Below, piece by piece: positions 9,384 to 17,174 of a stretch of 64,000 nucleotides of DNA (positions within the stretch are counted from its first letter, which is position 1; the number at the start of each line of letters is the position of its first letter). The notes under the pieces were generated by a model, which was not told the DNA's origin, made no database searches, and worked only from the letters and a program-made list of their open reading frames with translations. Source of the DNA: Planctomycetota bacterium (GTDB lineage: Bacteria; Planctomycetota; JAJSAM01); NCBI GenBank assembly GCA_024274785.1, contig JAJSAM010000031.1:1-64000 (forward strand). The letters run 5' to 3'. The position numbers and the translations under genes are program-made.

Positions 9384-9508
9384 CGGATTCCCTCCCACAA
9401 GATGATTTCGCTTGCCCCGATCCTACCCCAGAACGGTCTCTGTTTGCCCATCGGCCGACCGCCGGAACCGCAGGCTCCCTCAAGACCGTTCCCCCGAATC
9501 GGAATCGC

Positions 9509-10024
9509 TCAATCCGGCATCGTGAATTCCCACGCGCACCACGTCCCCTCATGATGCTCGTCCGGGGGGCAGGTGACGCAGGTGACCGCGATCCTCTCAT
9601 CCACCGCCTTCGCGAAAGAGGCGAACTCCACGTCCCCCACCGCCTTGCAGGGAAAGGGATCCATGCCCTTCCGGTTCCGGGCGTCCTGCACGCGGCAATC
9701 GATCATGGCGAACCGGAGAGTGTTCGCATCAACCCGCTCGAACCGCGTGCGATTGAGGACCGCGTACATCCGCCGGGAGAGACAGATCGCCAGAGCGTCG
9801 AGCCCGCCACCGTTTGCAATCGAGAAACGCTTGCGGATCCGCATGGCTTCGATCGCGGCAAATCGCCCCCACGCATCGGCGTCGGCGGCCATCGCGGCCT
9901 CCATCCCGTGGGCCTGCTCGACCGCCTGAAACCACACTCCATCATGGGCGAGCCAGTTCTTCGCGAAGTCAGAAAGGACCCCACGCAGGGTCTCGATGTC
10001 GAGGTCGTCGAAGGCGTCGGTCAT
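9509..10024 (-). CDS. DUF6125-type cytosolic protein
   Basis: 171 residues, no signal peptide. The N-terminal motif NWLAHDGVWFQAVEQAHG followed by an alternating helical stretch and EAMRIRKRF matches the DUF6125 family, related to L-2-amino-thiazoline-4-carboxylic acid hydrolase-like proteins. The C-terminal half carries several cysteines (CRVQDARNRKGMDPFPC, CVTCPP) that might bind a metal or cofactor. The family's activity is not established. The gene stands alone between a secreted protein gene and family A repeat copy 1, which lies just upstream of its start. Confidence 0.72.
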   Translation of the reverse strand: MTDAFDDLDIETLRGVLSDFAKNWLAHDGVWFQAVEQAHGMEAAMAADADAWGRFAAIEAMRIRKRFSIANGGGLDALAICLSRRMYAVLNRTRFERVDANTLRFAMIDCRVQDARNRKGMDPFPCKAVGDVEFASFAKAVDERIAVTCVTCPPDEHHEGTWCAWEFTMPD

Positions 10025-10065
10025 GGCTGATGTCCCGGGTACTGGTTTCCATCCATCTTAAGACA

Positions 10066-10218
10066 CGTCTGAGAATAGCTGCTGCATTCGAGGGCCGCTG
10101 CATCCCGCCCAGCGGCGTTGCTCATCGGTTGAAACCAGCAAAGTCGCGCCCTCCTCACGCCTTGCTTTCTCGGGCCCGGCGACGCTCTCGATGCAACGGT
10201 CGCACTGATTTCCAGACG
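10066..10218 (+). repeat. Dispersed intergenic repeat family A, copy 1
   Basis: About 153 bp, similar over its length to 21697-21842 and 55406-55550, all in the same orientation. Shared blocks include CGAGGGCCGCTGCATCCCG, TCGGTTGAAACCAG and GATGCAACGG. The ends form an imperfect inverted repeat (CGTCTGAGAA at the left, TTTCCAGACG at the right). It lies upstream of the minus-strand DUF6125 gene and 123 bp before the dynamin-like gene. Confidence 0.85.
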
Positions 10219-10341
10219 AGGCATCACGGTGGCCGGGACCGGGAATCGCCCACCATCGGGCCGCCATCCCCTCGCACCCTCGCCAGGACCCGCTCGACCC
10301 GGTTAGAATGCCGCATCCTTTCCGGCAGCGAGGGTCCCGAC

Positions 10342-12111
10342 TTGCATCCATTTCTCGTCAAGACCGAGCACGTCGAAGCACTCGAAGAGACGCGCAGCCT
10401 CCTCCTGCGCCTGAAGCGCCTGACCACCGAGATCGGGGAGAATCCCCGCGAGGCCGACGAAGTCGCCGCGCTCCTCTCCCACCTCGATGACATGTTCCTG
10501 GTGGTGATCGTCGGAGAGGTGAAATCGGGAAAGTCGTTCCTGGTCAACACGCTCCTCCGGGCCGAGGTCTGCGACGTGGGGCCGACGCCCGTCACCGATC
10601 GGGTCACGATTCTCAAGCACGGCAACGAGGAGGAGACCGTCGAACGGGAGGAATGGGTCCGGGAGCGCACCGTCAGGAGCGAGCGCCTGCGCGGGCTCTG
10701 CATGGTCGATACACCCGGCACGAATTCCATCGTCCGCCGCCACGAGGAAATCACCCACCGCTTTCTCCCCCAGGCCGACCTGGTGCTCTTCGTGACCTCA
10801 TGCGACCGCCCGTACACGGAGAGCGAGAACCAGTTCCTCCACCTGATCAGCGAGCGCTGGCGCCGAAAGATCGTCTTCGTCCTCTCGAAGACCGACATCA
10901 AGGAACCGGAGGAAGTGGCGGAGATCCGGGAATACGTTCGCAACTGCTGCCGGGAGCAACTCGGATTGGACCCCGTCGTCCTCCCCGTCGCGGCGAAGCC
11001 GGCCCGGGCCGCGCTCGACGAAGGCCGGGAAGAAGACCTCGAGGGGACCGGCCTCCCCGCCCTGGAGGAGTACGTCCTCCTTCGTCTCGACGATCGGGAA
11101 AAGACCCGCCTTCGCCTCTTCGGCCTCCTCGACGGCGCCCGGTCTGTCCTCAAGAGGGTCCGCGAGTCCGTCGGCGACGTAACGGTCCGGCTCGAGCGCG
11201 ACCACCGCATCCTGGCGGAGCTGGAGCAGGAGCGGGAAGAGAAGCGGCGGGATCTCAAGAACGCGCGACACATGCACCTCGCCCGCCTGGCGCGGGAGTT
11301 CACCGACTTGCGGGAGAAGGGGGAGAAGTTCCTCGACAAGCGACACCGGATGTTCCGCCTACCTACGGTGAAACGCAGAAAGAGGGTCGAGGAGGCGTTC
11401 CGGAAAGAGGTTGTCGATGGCCTCGATGAACGGATCGCGCAGGCTCTTTCCGAGGCCGTCACCTGGCTCGGAGAGGAGACCCTCCGCTTCTACCATTACG
11501 CCCTCGAGGTCTTCACGAGGAAGATCCGGGGCAACGGGCCGGACCGGACCGAGGCTCCGCCCGCGACGCAGTTCGAGACCGAGCGGGAGCGCATTCTCGA
11601 CGGGATCCGGGGCCGGTTCGTCGAGTCCATCGAGCGCCTCGATCCCAGGGCCCACAGCCGGGACATCCTCGATGCGGCCCGGCGGGGCATGGGCCTGTCC
11701 GCGGCCGGCCTCGGCGCGGGCGTGCTGTCGGCCGCGGTGGCGACCGCCCTGGTGAACCTGTGGTGGTCCGCCATCGCGCTCCCCTTTCTCGCCGTCAGCC
11801 TGGTCGCCCTCGGCATGGCGAAGGGGAGGGCCCGGCGGAACTGGGCAAAGCGAGTGTCCGCACAGGAGCGGATGTTCCACCAGGAGCTCTCGACCGAACT
11901 CTCGAGAGGTATCGATGCGACGATCGACGACATCGTCCGGATCTACGAGCCCTTCCTCGGTTTCTACCGCGCCGAGGTTGCACGGATGAACGAGGAGCAA
12001 TGCCGGATCGACCTTCTCGAGGCCGACCTCGACGCCGCCCGCGACCAGGTCGAACTCGTCACCCGGGCCGAGAGCCGACCTCCGCGGAGGAAGGCGGGCG
12101 AAAACGCATGA
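10342..12111 (+). CDS. Dynamin-like large GTPase
   Basis: 589 residues from TTG 10342, preceded by GAGGG; no ATG or GTG lies in frame close upstream. The GTPase domain is N-terminal: P-loop GEVKSGKS (58-65), switch Thr in PTPVT, DTPG (123-126) and SKTD (182-185, in place of NKxD). A long helical and coiled-coil region follows (about 220-360), then a hydrophobic hairpin at about 450-493 flanked by basic residues, which would serve as the membrane paddle, and a helical C-terminus. This is the plan of bacterial dynamin-like proteins, which bind and remodel membranes on GTP hydrolysis. Usually two such genes are paired; here there is only one. Lies alone on the + strand. Confidence 0.87.
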   Translation: MHPFLVKTEHVEALEETRSLLLRLKRLTTEIGENPREADEVAALLSHLDDMFLVVIVGEVKSGKSFLVNTLLRAEVCDVGPTPVTDRVTILKHGNEEETVEREEWVRERTVRSERLRGLCMVDTPGTNSIVRRHEEITHRFLPQADLVLFVTSCDRPYTESENQFLHLISERWRRKIVFVLSKTDIKEPEEVAEIREYVRNCCREQLGLDPVVLPVAAKPARAALDEGREEDLEGTGLPALEEYVLLRLDDREKTRLRLFGLLDGARSVLKRVRESVGDVTVRLERDHRILAELEQEREEKRRDLKNARHMHLARLAREFTDLREKGEKFLDKRHRMFRLPTVKRRKRVEEAFRKEVVDGLDERIAQALSEAVTWLGEETLRFYHYALEVFTRKIRGNGPDRTEAPPATQFETERERILDGIRGRFVESIERLDPRAHSRDILDAARRGMGLSAAGLGAGVLSAAVATALVNLWWSAIALPFLAVSLVALGMAKGRARRNWAKRVSAQERMFHQELSTELSRGIDATIDDIVRIYEPFLGFYRAEVARMNEEQCRIDLLEADLDAARDQVELVTRAESRPPRRKAGENA

Positions 12112-12305
12112 CCGGACGCCCACCGAGAATGTTGAAGAACACGACGACGAGGATATCCTCCAGCACTTCAGGGCCGTGAAAGGGAGCCACGCCGGTGCTC
12201 GGTTCCGCCGATGGATGCGTCCGGCACCCCGAAAGAGCGAATCCCATGGGTCGACGAGGCCCACCTTGACCATCACCCGATCAAAAAACCGAACCGGAGG
12301 CGAAC

Positions 12306-13061
12306 GTGCGCACGAACACCACCTTGATCCTGGCCTTCCTCGCGGTCCTTTTCCTCGTTGCCGGCTGCAACGGGACCGAGCAGCAGTCGCCCGGCGGCGA
12401 TGCGGCCGACGAGACGACCAACCCCTCGGGGCCGGCCGCGTCGGCTCCGGGCTCCGCCGCGGAGGGAGCGGTCATCGAGACAATGAACGCCGGCGGCTAC
12501 ACCTACATCCTGGTCGACGTCGGTGAAGGACCGGCCTGGTATGCGGGCCCCCAGACCCAGGTCGCAGTGGGCGAAACCGTCCTCTTGCCGGTGAACGCGA
12601 TGCCCATGAGCAACTTCAAGAGCACCGCCCTCGACCGCACCTTCGAACTGGTCTACTTCGTGGGCTCGATCGGCAAGACCGGTGCCGCCGCCGCCACGAG
12701 CGCGGCCCAGAGCCCCGCGCCCGCCGCCACCCCCAACATCGAGATCACGGGCATCGAGAAGGCCGAAGGTGGCCTGACCGTGGCCGAGATCTTCCAGGCC
12801 GGCGCGGACGGCTCGGACCAGGAAGTCGTCGTCCGCGGCAAAGTGGTCAAGGTCAACGCCGGCATCATGGGGAAGAACTGGCTGCACGTCCGCGACGGTT
12901 CGGGCGAGGCGGGGAAGAACGACCTCACCATCACCACCCAGGACATCGCCAAGGTCGGCGACATCGTACTCATCACCGGCAAGATCGTCACCGACCGGGA
13001 CTTCGGCGCAGGCTACAAGTACGAACTCCTGATCGAGGACGCGAAGGTGGTGGTGGAGTAG
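12306..13061 (+). CDS. OB-fold lipoprotein, NrfJ-like
   Basis: 251 residues starting at GTG 12306 with CGGAGG 6-7 nt upstream. The signal peptide ends in a lipobox (LVAGC, Cys20). After a Ser/Pro/Ala linker, residues 58-120 form a domain with GGYTYILVD and WYAGP as in NrfJ-like periplasmic proteins. A second linker leads to a C-terminal OB fold (about 150-250) with VVVRGKVVKVNAGIMGKNWLHVRDG, the tRNA-anti-like strand pattern. It is probably an envelope-anchored binding protein; no partner genes of the nitrite reductase type are nearby, so a role in haem export is not supported here. Confidence 0.78.
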   Translation: MRTNTTLILAFLAVLFLVAGCNGTEQQSPGGDAADETTNPSGPAASAPGSAAEGAVIETMNAGGYTYILVDVGEGPAWYAGPQTQVAVGETVLLPVNAMPMSNFKSTALDRTFELVYFVGSIGKTGAAAATSAAQSPAPAATPNIEITGIEKAEGGLTVAEIFQAGADGSDQEVVVRGKVVKVNAGIMGKNWLHVRDGSGEAGKNDLTITTQDIAKVGDIVLITGKIVTDRDFGAGYKYELLIEDAKVVVE

Positions 13062-13173
13062 GACTCCGCCCGGGGAGGACGAGATCAGGACCAGCCCGGC
13101 GCCGCGAAGCACCCCCCTCGGAAGGGTGATTCGGGCGCCGGCTGACCCACCGGTCGCCGATCGGACCGGGGAG

Positions 13174-13611
13174 CTACCCGGCCTTCACCGTCGCATTCGT
13201 CGTGATGAACTGTGCGGTGCCCGGTTTCTTGGCGACGGGATCGGGGACCGGACCGCCCGGAGTCGGCTGCATGGCGGGCGCCATGACCGTGAACTCCGCC
13301 ATGAACGGGGTGCCCTTGATCAGGATCGCCTTGTTGTCGTTCTTGGTCGTCGCCGTCTTGTTCGTGGGGTTGATCGTAACCTTGAGCGTCCCCGTGCCCG
13401 GGGTGACGAAGGGCGGCGAGGTGTAGGGCAGCGGAACCAGCAGCGGCGGTGGAAGCTCATCCCCCTCCAGGCAGACCGGCATGAAATTGACCATCATGCT
13501 CGAACTCGTACCGATGAGCGGAACGGGAGGTATGATGGGCGGCACGATCGTGGGGGGGGGAATCGTGATCTGGATCATGTCGCCGGTCCTCATGATGAAG
13601 TCTGCGGGCAA
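13174..13611 (-). CDS. PAAR-like spike or effector-associated protein
   Basis: 145 residues from TTG 13611, preferred because GGAGG lies 7 nt upstream; the frame also extends to 13659 without a site. The N-terminus IMRTGDMIQITIPPPTIVPP is followed by LIGTSSSMMVNFMPVCLEGDE, the pattern of PAAR-like (DUF4280-type) proteins that cap the spike of contractile injection machines or type VI secretion. The C-terminal half has a repetitive TATTKNDNKAILIKG segment also found in these proteins. No tube, sheath, VgrG or baseplate gene is in the window, so it is solitary: an orphan spike adaptor, a cargo-linked protein or a relic. Confidence 0.58.
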   Translation of the reverse strand: MPADFIMRTGDMIQITIPPPTIVPPIIPPVPLIGTSSSMMVNFMPVCLEGDELPPPLLVPLPYTSPPFVTPGTGTLKVTINPTNKTATTKNDNKAILIKGTPFMAEFTVMAPAMQPTPGGPVPDPVAKKPGTAQFITTNATVKAG

Positions 13612-13806
13612 GGCATTTCCTCCGACGAGATCGGTGACCTGAAAAAAAGCGCCGGCCAATTGTAGCGAAGTCCCGGACGGAGACCTGATTGTATCCGGTA
13701 ATCGATCTCCGCGGCACAGGCCGCCCCGCCACGGGTCAAGCCGTTCCGGGACGGACCGGAAGCCGGGCGCTACGATAGTTCTGGTTCCCAGTCGTTACGA
13801 TAGTTC

Positions 13807-15807
13807 ATGGTCTCTTTGGGCATGGGCTCTTTCCGCCGCACGGCCGCCTGGGTGCTGGCCGCCAACCTCGGTGTCTTCCTGCTGCTCTCCGTGGGTGGCA
13901 TGCTGCTCATTTCCGGCCACGACAACGCACTCGCCCGGTCGATCCTCAGAGACCATCGCGGCACGATCGCTTCGATCTACAGCCGCATCCTGCTCGGGTA
14001 CCTGCTCGCCGGGCTGGGGGCCGCGTTTCTGCTGTACCCGTTCATGAAAGGGTGGAAGGCGGCGCTCGGCTCCATCGGCCTCCTCCTCGCGCTCGTCCTG
14101 CATCTCCTGACCAGCGAAACCCAACTGGTCTACGGACCGGTCCAGACGCTCTATTGCACGATCCACGACGCCATCCCCGAGTTCGTGCGAAACCTCTATC
14201 ACCCCATGATCCTCGAGGTGGCGTTCGGCGTTTTCGCACTCTGGTCCATGCACCGCTGGACGATACGCTGGTCGCTCAAGCTGAAAGCCGGGCTCGTTCT
14301 GATCGGCGGCGGCGCCTGGTTCCTGCTCCACCTCCCGGGCGAAGTCTTCACCGATGCTTCTCGCCCGAACTTCGTGCTGATCGCCTCCGACTCCCTGCGC
14401 GGCGACCACCTGCACACAAACGGCTACGCTCGCAAGACCTCACCGAACATCGACGCGCTCGCGGCACGCGGCACCAACTTCAGCCGAAACCTCGTCCCGA
14501 CCGCGAGCACACATGAATCCTGGGTTTCGCTCCTCTCCTCGACGGAACCCCGCGTCAACGGCCTGCGCCACATGTTCCCATCCCGCGAGAAGGTCGCCGA
14601 GGTGGAGGCGAAGCTCACCTTCCTTCCAACCGTGCTCGGAAACCACGGCTATCAGACCGCCGCCATCGGCGGGTGGTGCGGATCGACCTTCAAGCTGCTC
14701 GATTTCGGGTTTCAAGAGATCGATGTCTCAAACACGCAGAACCGGAGCGCCCTCATCGCGGAGGCGGCGCTCACCACCCACCTGCCGGCCGCCGCGTTCA
14801 TGGACAACCCGATCGGACGCCTGATTCTCCCCGAACTCGAACGGGTCTCGTTCACGCGCAGCGCGCCGGCGCTGACCAGGATGGCGAAGAACTGGATCTC
14901 CGACGCGGCCGGCAGGGAAGGCGAGCCGTTCTTCCTCACCGTCTTCTACCACGTCACTCATCTGCCGTACTCGTCGACCTACCCGTACTACACGGCCTTC
15001 ACCGACCCGGACTACCGCGGCGATAACCGCTACCGCATCAACTTCAAGATCGACCGCATGATCAAGCGCGGCTTCGACAACGACCTCGAAGAAGCTGAAA
15101 AGCAGCACATCATCGACCTCTACGACGGTTGCGTGCGGGAGTTCGATGCCCAGGTGGGAGACCTCGTCGCGCACCTCGAGGAACTCGGCCTCCTGAAAAA
15201 CACCATTGTCGGGGTCTGGGGCGACCACGGCGACGACCTTTACGAACACGGCACCACCCTCGGCCACGGAGTCACGCTCTTCGGCGGCGACCACGCCAAC
15301 ACCCCTCCGGCAATCTTCGCGGGTCCAGGCATCCCGCACCGCCGTGTCGACGAGCTGACACGTTCCATCGATCTTCCCCCCACCTGGCTGAGGTGGCTCT
15401 CACTCCCCCCGGTAAAGGCGTGGCAGGGCGTGGATCTCAGCGGCGAAGTGCCGGCCCTGTCCGCGCTGCTCGAGACCTCGTACCTGCTCTACCGCCAGCC
15501 GATTCCGGACCTCCTGCCGGGAGAGGTTCCCCAGCAGTTTCCGAAGTTCGACCACGCGACGTTCCTGGACCCCGACTTCGGTTACAACCTCGTCTTGCGC
15601 GACGAGTTCACCGACGACCTCATCCGCACCAAGTGCTTCGCGGTGCGGGAAGGGGACTGGAAGCTGATCTTCGTTCCGGGCGAGAACGGCCCCATCTACC
15701 GGCTCTTCGACCTCGCGACCGATCCGCAGTGCCGGCATGACCTGCGCGCGGAGCAACCGGAGACGTTTCAGGCGCTGAAGCGAAAGCTGCCGGAACACGC
15801 GCGCTGA
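13807..15807 (+). CDS. Membrane sulfatase-fold protein, probable phospho-group transferase
   Basis: 666 residues. About five membrane segments occupy residues 10-180, followed by an extracytoplasmic domain of the alkaline phosphatase/sulfatase superfamily. Metal site residues are visible in NFVLIASDSLRGD (Asp195) and in VWGDHGDDLYEHG (about 474). At the position of the sulfatase formylglycine Cys/Ser, the sequence PTASTHESWVSLLSS aligns a Thr (about residue 232), as in LtaS and EptA-type enzymes, so a phosphoglycerol- or phosphoethanolamine-type transferase is more likely than a sulfatase. ATG 13807 is taken as start; a second ATG lies 15 bp inside. The 11-bp direct repeat TACGATAGTTC occurs twice just upstream. 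Confidence 0.8.
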   Translation: MVSLGMGSFRRTAAWVLAANLGVFLLLSVGGMLLISGHDNALARSILRDHRGTIASIYSRILLGYLLAGLGAAFLLYPFMKGWKAALGSIGLLLALVLHLLTSETQLVYGPVQTLYCTIHDAIPEFVRNLYHPMILEVAFGVFALWSMHRWTIRWSLKLKAGLVLIGGGAWFLLHLPGEVFTDASRPNFVLIASDSLRGDHLHTNGYARKTSPNIDALAARGTNFSRNLVPTASTHESWVSLLSSTEPRVNGLRHMFPSREKVAEVEAKLTFLPTVLGNHGYQTAAIGGWCGSTFKLLDFGFQEIDVSNTQNRSALIAEAALTTHLPAAAFMDNPIGRLILPELERVSFTRSAPALTRMAKNWISDAAGREGEPFFLTVFYHVTHLPYSSTYPYYTAFTDPDYRGDNRYRINFKIDRMIKRGFDNDLEEAEKQHIIDLYDGCVREFDAQVGDLVAHLEELGLLKNTIVGVWGDHGDDLYEHGTTLGHGVTLFGGDHANTPPAIFAGPGIPHRRVDELTRSIDLPPTWLRWLSLPPVKAWQGVDLSGEVPALSALLETSYLLYRQPIPDLLPGEVPQQFPKFDHATFLDPDFGYNLVLRDEFTDDLIRTKCFAVREGDWKLIFVPGENGPIYRLFDLATDPQCRHDLRAEQPETFQALKRKLPEHAR

Positions 15808-15828
15808 CCCCGGCAAGCCCCGGCCCAA

Positions 15829-15916
15829 TCGGAGGGCGAAGCTCCGTCGCCGCCGCGATGGGGCTGGTGCGATCGCCGCTGGTCATGCGCGGACGAGACG
15901 GAACTCGTCCCTCCGA
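15829..15916 (-). repeat. Dispersed intergenic repeat family B, copy 1
   Basis: Matches the reverse complements of 49488-49568 and 60651-60738. Shared blocks, read on this strand: CGGAGGGCG, GCCGCCGCG, GGTGCGATCGCC, TGCGCGGACGAGACGG. The ends CGGAGGG and CCCTCCG form an inverted repeat. It lies just after the membrane transferase gene and before the terminator hairpin. Confidence 0.78.
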
Positions 15917-15950
15917 AGCGCCGGCGCAGGTCATACCGCGTGAATCAAGC

Positions 15951-15981
15951 GGGGCCGCCGCGATCGTGTCGCGGCGGCCCC
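15951..15981. terminator. Probable bidirectional terminator between convergent genes
   Basis: A 13-bp perfect GC-rich stem (15951-15963 and 15969-15981) with a TCGTG loop lies between the + strand transferase gene (ends 15807) and the minus-strand cspA gene (ends 16002). On the + side GAGTGTTTTC follows. On the minus side the T run is weak (GCTTGATTC). Position between convergent genes supports a terminator role for both. Confidence 0.65.
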
Positions 15982-16001
15982 GAGTGTTTTCCGTGGTCGA
16001 A

Positions 16002-16202
16002 CTAGATCTTGCGAACGTTCGTCGCCTTGGGACCCTTCGGGCCCTGGGTCGTCTCGAACTCCACCCGCTCACCCTCGACGAGGGTGCGGAACCCATCCAT
16101 GTTGATCTCGGACTGGTGGACGAAGACGTCGCCGCCACCTTCCTGCTCCAGGAAGCCGAAACCCTTGGTGTCGTTGAACCACTTCACGGTGCCTTGAGGC
16201 AT
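16002..16202 (-). CDS. cspA: Cold-shock protein, CspA family
   Basis: 66 residues, a complete single cold-shock domain: [15 protein letters not shown] (RNP1 motif KGFGF) and DVFVHQSEI (RNP2 motif VFVH), the aromatic patches that bind single-stranded RNA and DNA. It acts as an RNA chaperone in the cytoplasm. The ATG at 16202 fits the family start MPQGTVKWF; the upstream frame is leader. About 200 bp of non-coding leader precede it, as is usual for csp genes whose long 5' UTR controls translation. It ends at a strong hairpin. Confidence 0.95.
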   Translation of the reverse strand: MPQGTVKWFNDTKGFGFLEQEGGGDVFVHQSEINMDGFRTLVEGERVEFETTQGPKGPKATNVRKI

Positions 16203-16421
16203 GACAATCACTTCTTTCTTCGTAAGACAATGCGCGACTCCGGGAGGCAGGAACAGACCCACCATGGAATCCCGGACGACGGCTTCACGACTCTGGGTGG
16301 GGTGAGACGGTGGGATACTCTTTCGAGGGACCGGTACGTTCACGTAAGCCCAAGTCAATCAGGAACTCTAGCACACCTTGTTGAGACGCAATGTTAATTC
16401 CGGAAGAATGCGGTCGAACTG

Positions 16422-17171
16422 CTACGGGCCCGCGGACGGAGGGCGGGCCTCGCCGCCTTCCGGGACAAAACGGTATCCCGCATCGCGGATGGTGAGGAAG
16501 TGGCGGGGGTGGGACGGGTCGGGCTCGAAGATCTTGCGCAGGCGGTGGATGAACTGGTCCGGGGCGCGCGTGACCAGGTTGCCGGGAAGGTCCCAGACGC
16601 TCCGGAGGAGTTCCTCCCGGGAGATCACCCGGCCGGCATTGCCCGCGAAGTACTTGAGGAGCCGCATTTCCAGGTGGGTCAGATGGACCGGCTCCTCCCC
16701 CACCGTAACGTCGAAGGTGTCGAAGTCGATGCGGGCGCAACCAAAGCGAAGCGTGGTGCTCGGACCGGCGCCGGTCACCCTTCTCGAGTGCATCGTGAGC
16801 AGGTTTCTGACGCGGCTCAGGAACTCGTCGAGGTCGAAGGGCTTCGTCAGGTACTGGTCCGCGCCGACGGCGAAGCCCCGGGTGCGATCTTCGGCCAGGG
16901 TCCGGGCGCTCAGGATGAGCACCGGCACGTCGTTGCCATCCGCGCGAACGGCCTCGCACACCGCGTAGCCACTCATCTCCGGAAGCATCAGGTCCAGCAC
17001 CACGAGATCAAATCCCGCGGCGTCCTCCCTCAGGAGTTCCAGGGCCGCCGGACCATCCTCGACCGTCGTGACTTCGTAGCCCTCCGCCTCGAGATTGAAG
17101 CGAATCCCCTCCGCGAGGTGTTCTTCGTCTTCCACCACCAGGATCTGAGCTGGCTCGCCCGGCGTCTTCAT
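16422..17171 (-). CDS. OmpR/PhoB-family response regulator
   Basis: 249 residues. Receiver domain at 10-125 with acidic pocket VVEDEE, phospho-acceptor Asp60 in DLVVLDLMLPEMSG, the Thr/Ser switch in ILSART and conserved Lys in LTKPF. A winged-helix DNA-binding domain at about 140-240 ends in IRDAGYRFVPEG, typical of the OmpR family. Translated 3 bp after the histidine kinase stop, so the pair forms one operon and a cognate two-component system. The input signal and targets are unknown. Confidence 0.93.
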   Translation of the reverse strand: MKTPGEPAQILVVEDEEHLAEGIRFNLEAEGYEVTTVEDGPAALELLREDAAGFDLVVLDLMLPEMSGYAVCEAVRADGNDVPVLILSARTLAEDRTRGFAVGADQYLTKPFDLDEFLSRVRNLLTMHSRRVTGAGPSTTLRFGCARIDFDTFDVTVGEEPVHLTHLEMRLLKYFAGNAGRVISREELLRSVWDLPGNLVTRAPDQFIHRLRKIFEPDPSHPRHFLTIRDAGYRFVPEGGEARPPSAGP

Positions 17172-17174
17172 CCG

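Noticed and set aside
12112-12305. Possible small gene between the dynamin-like and OB-fold genes
   Set aside because: Open frames exist on both strands, but none has a convincing ribosome site, start and protein-like composition.
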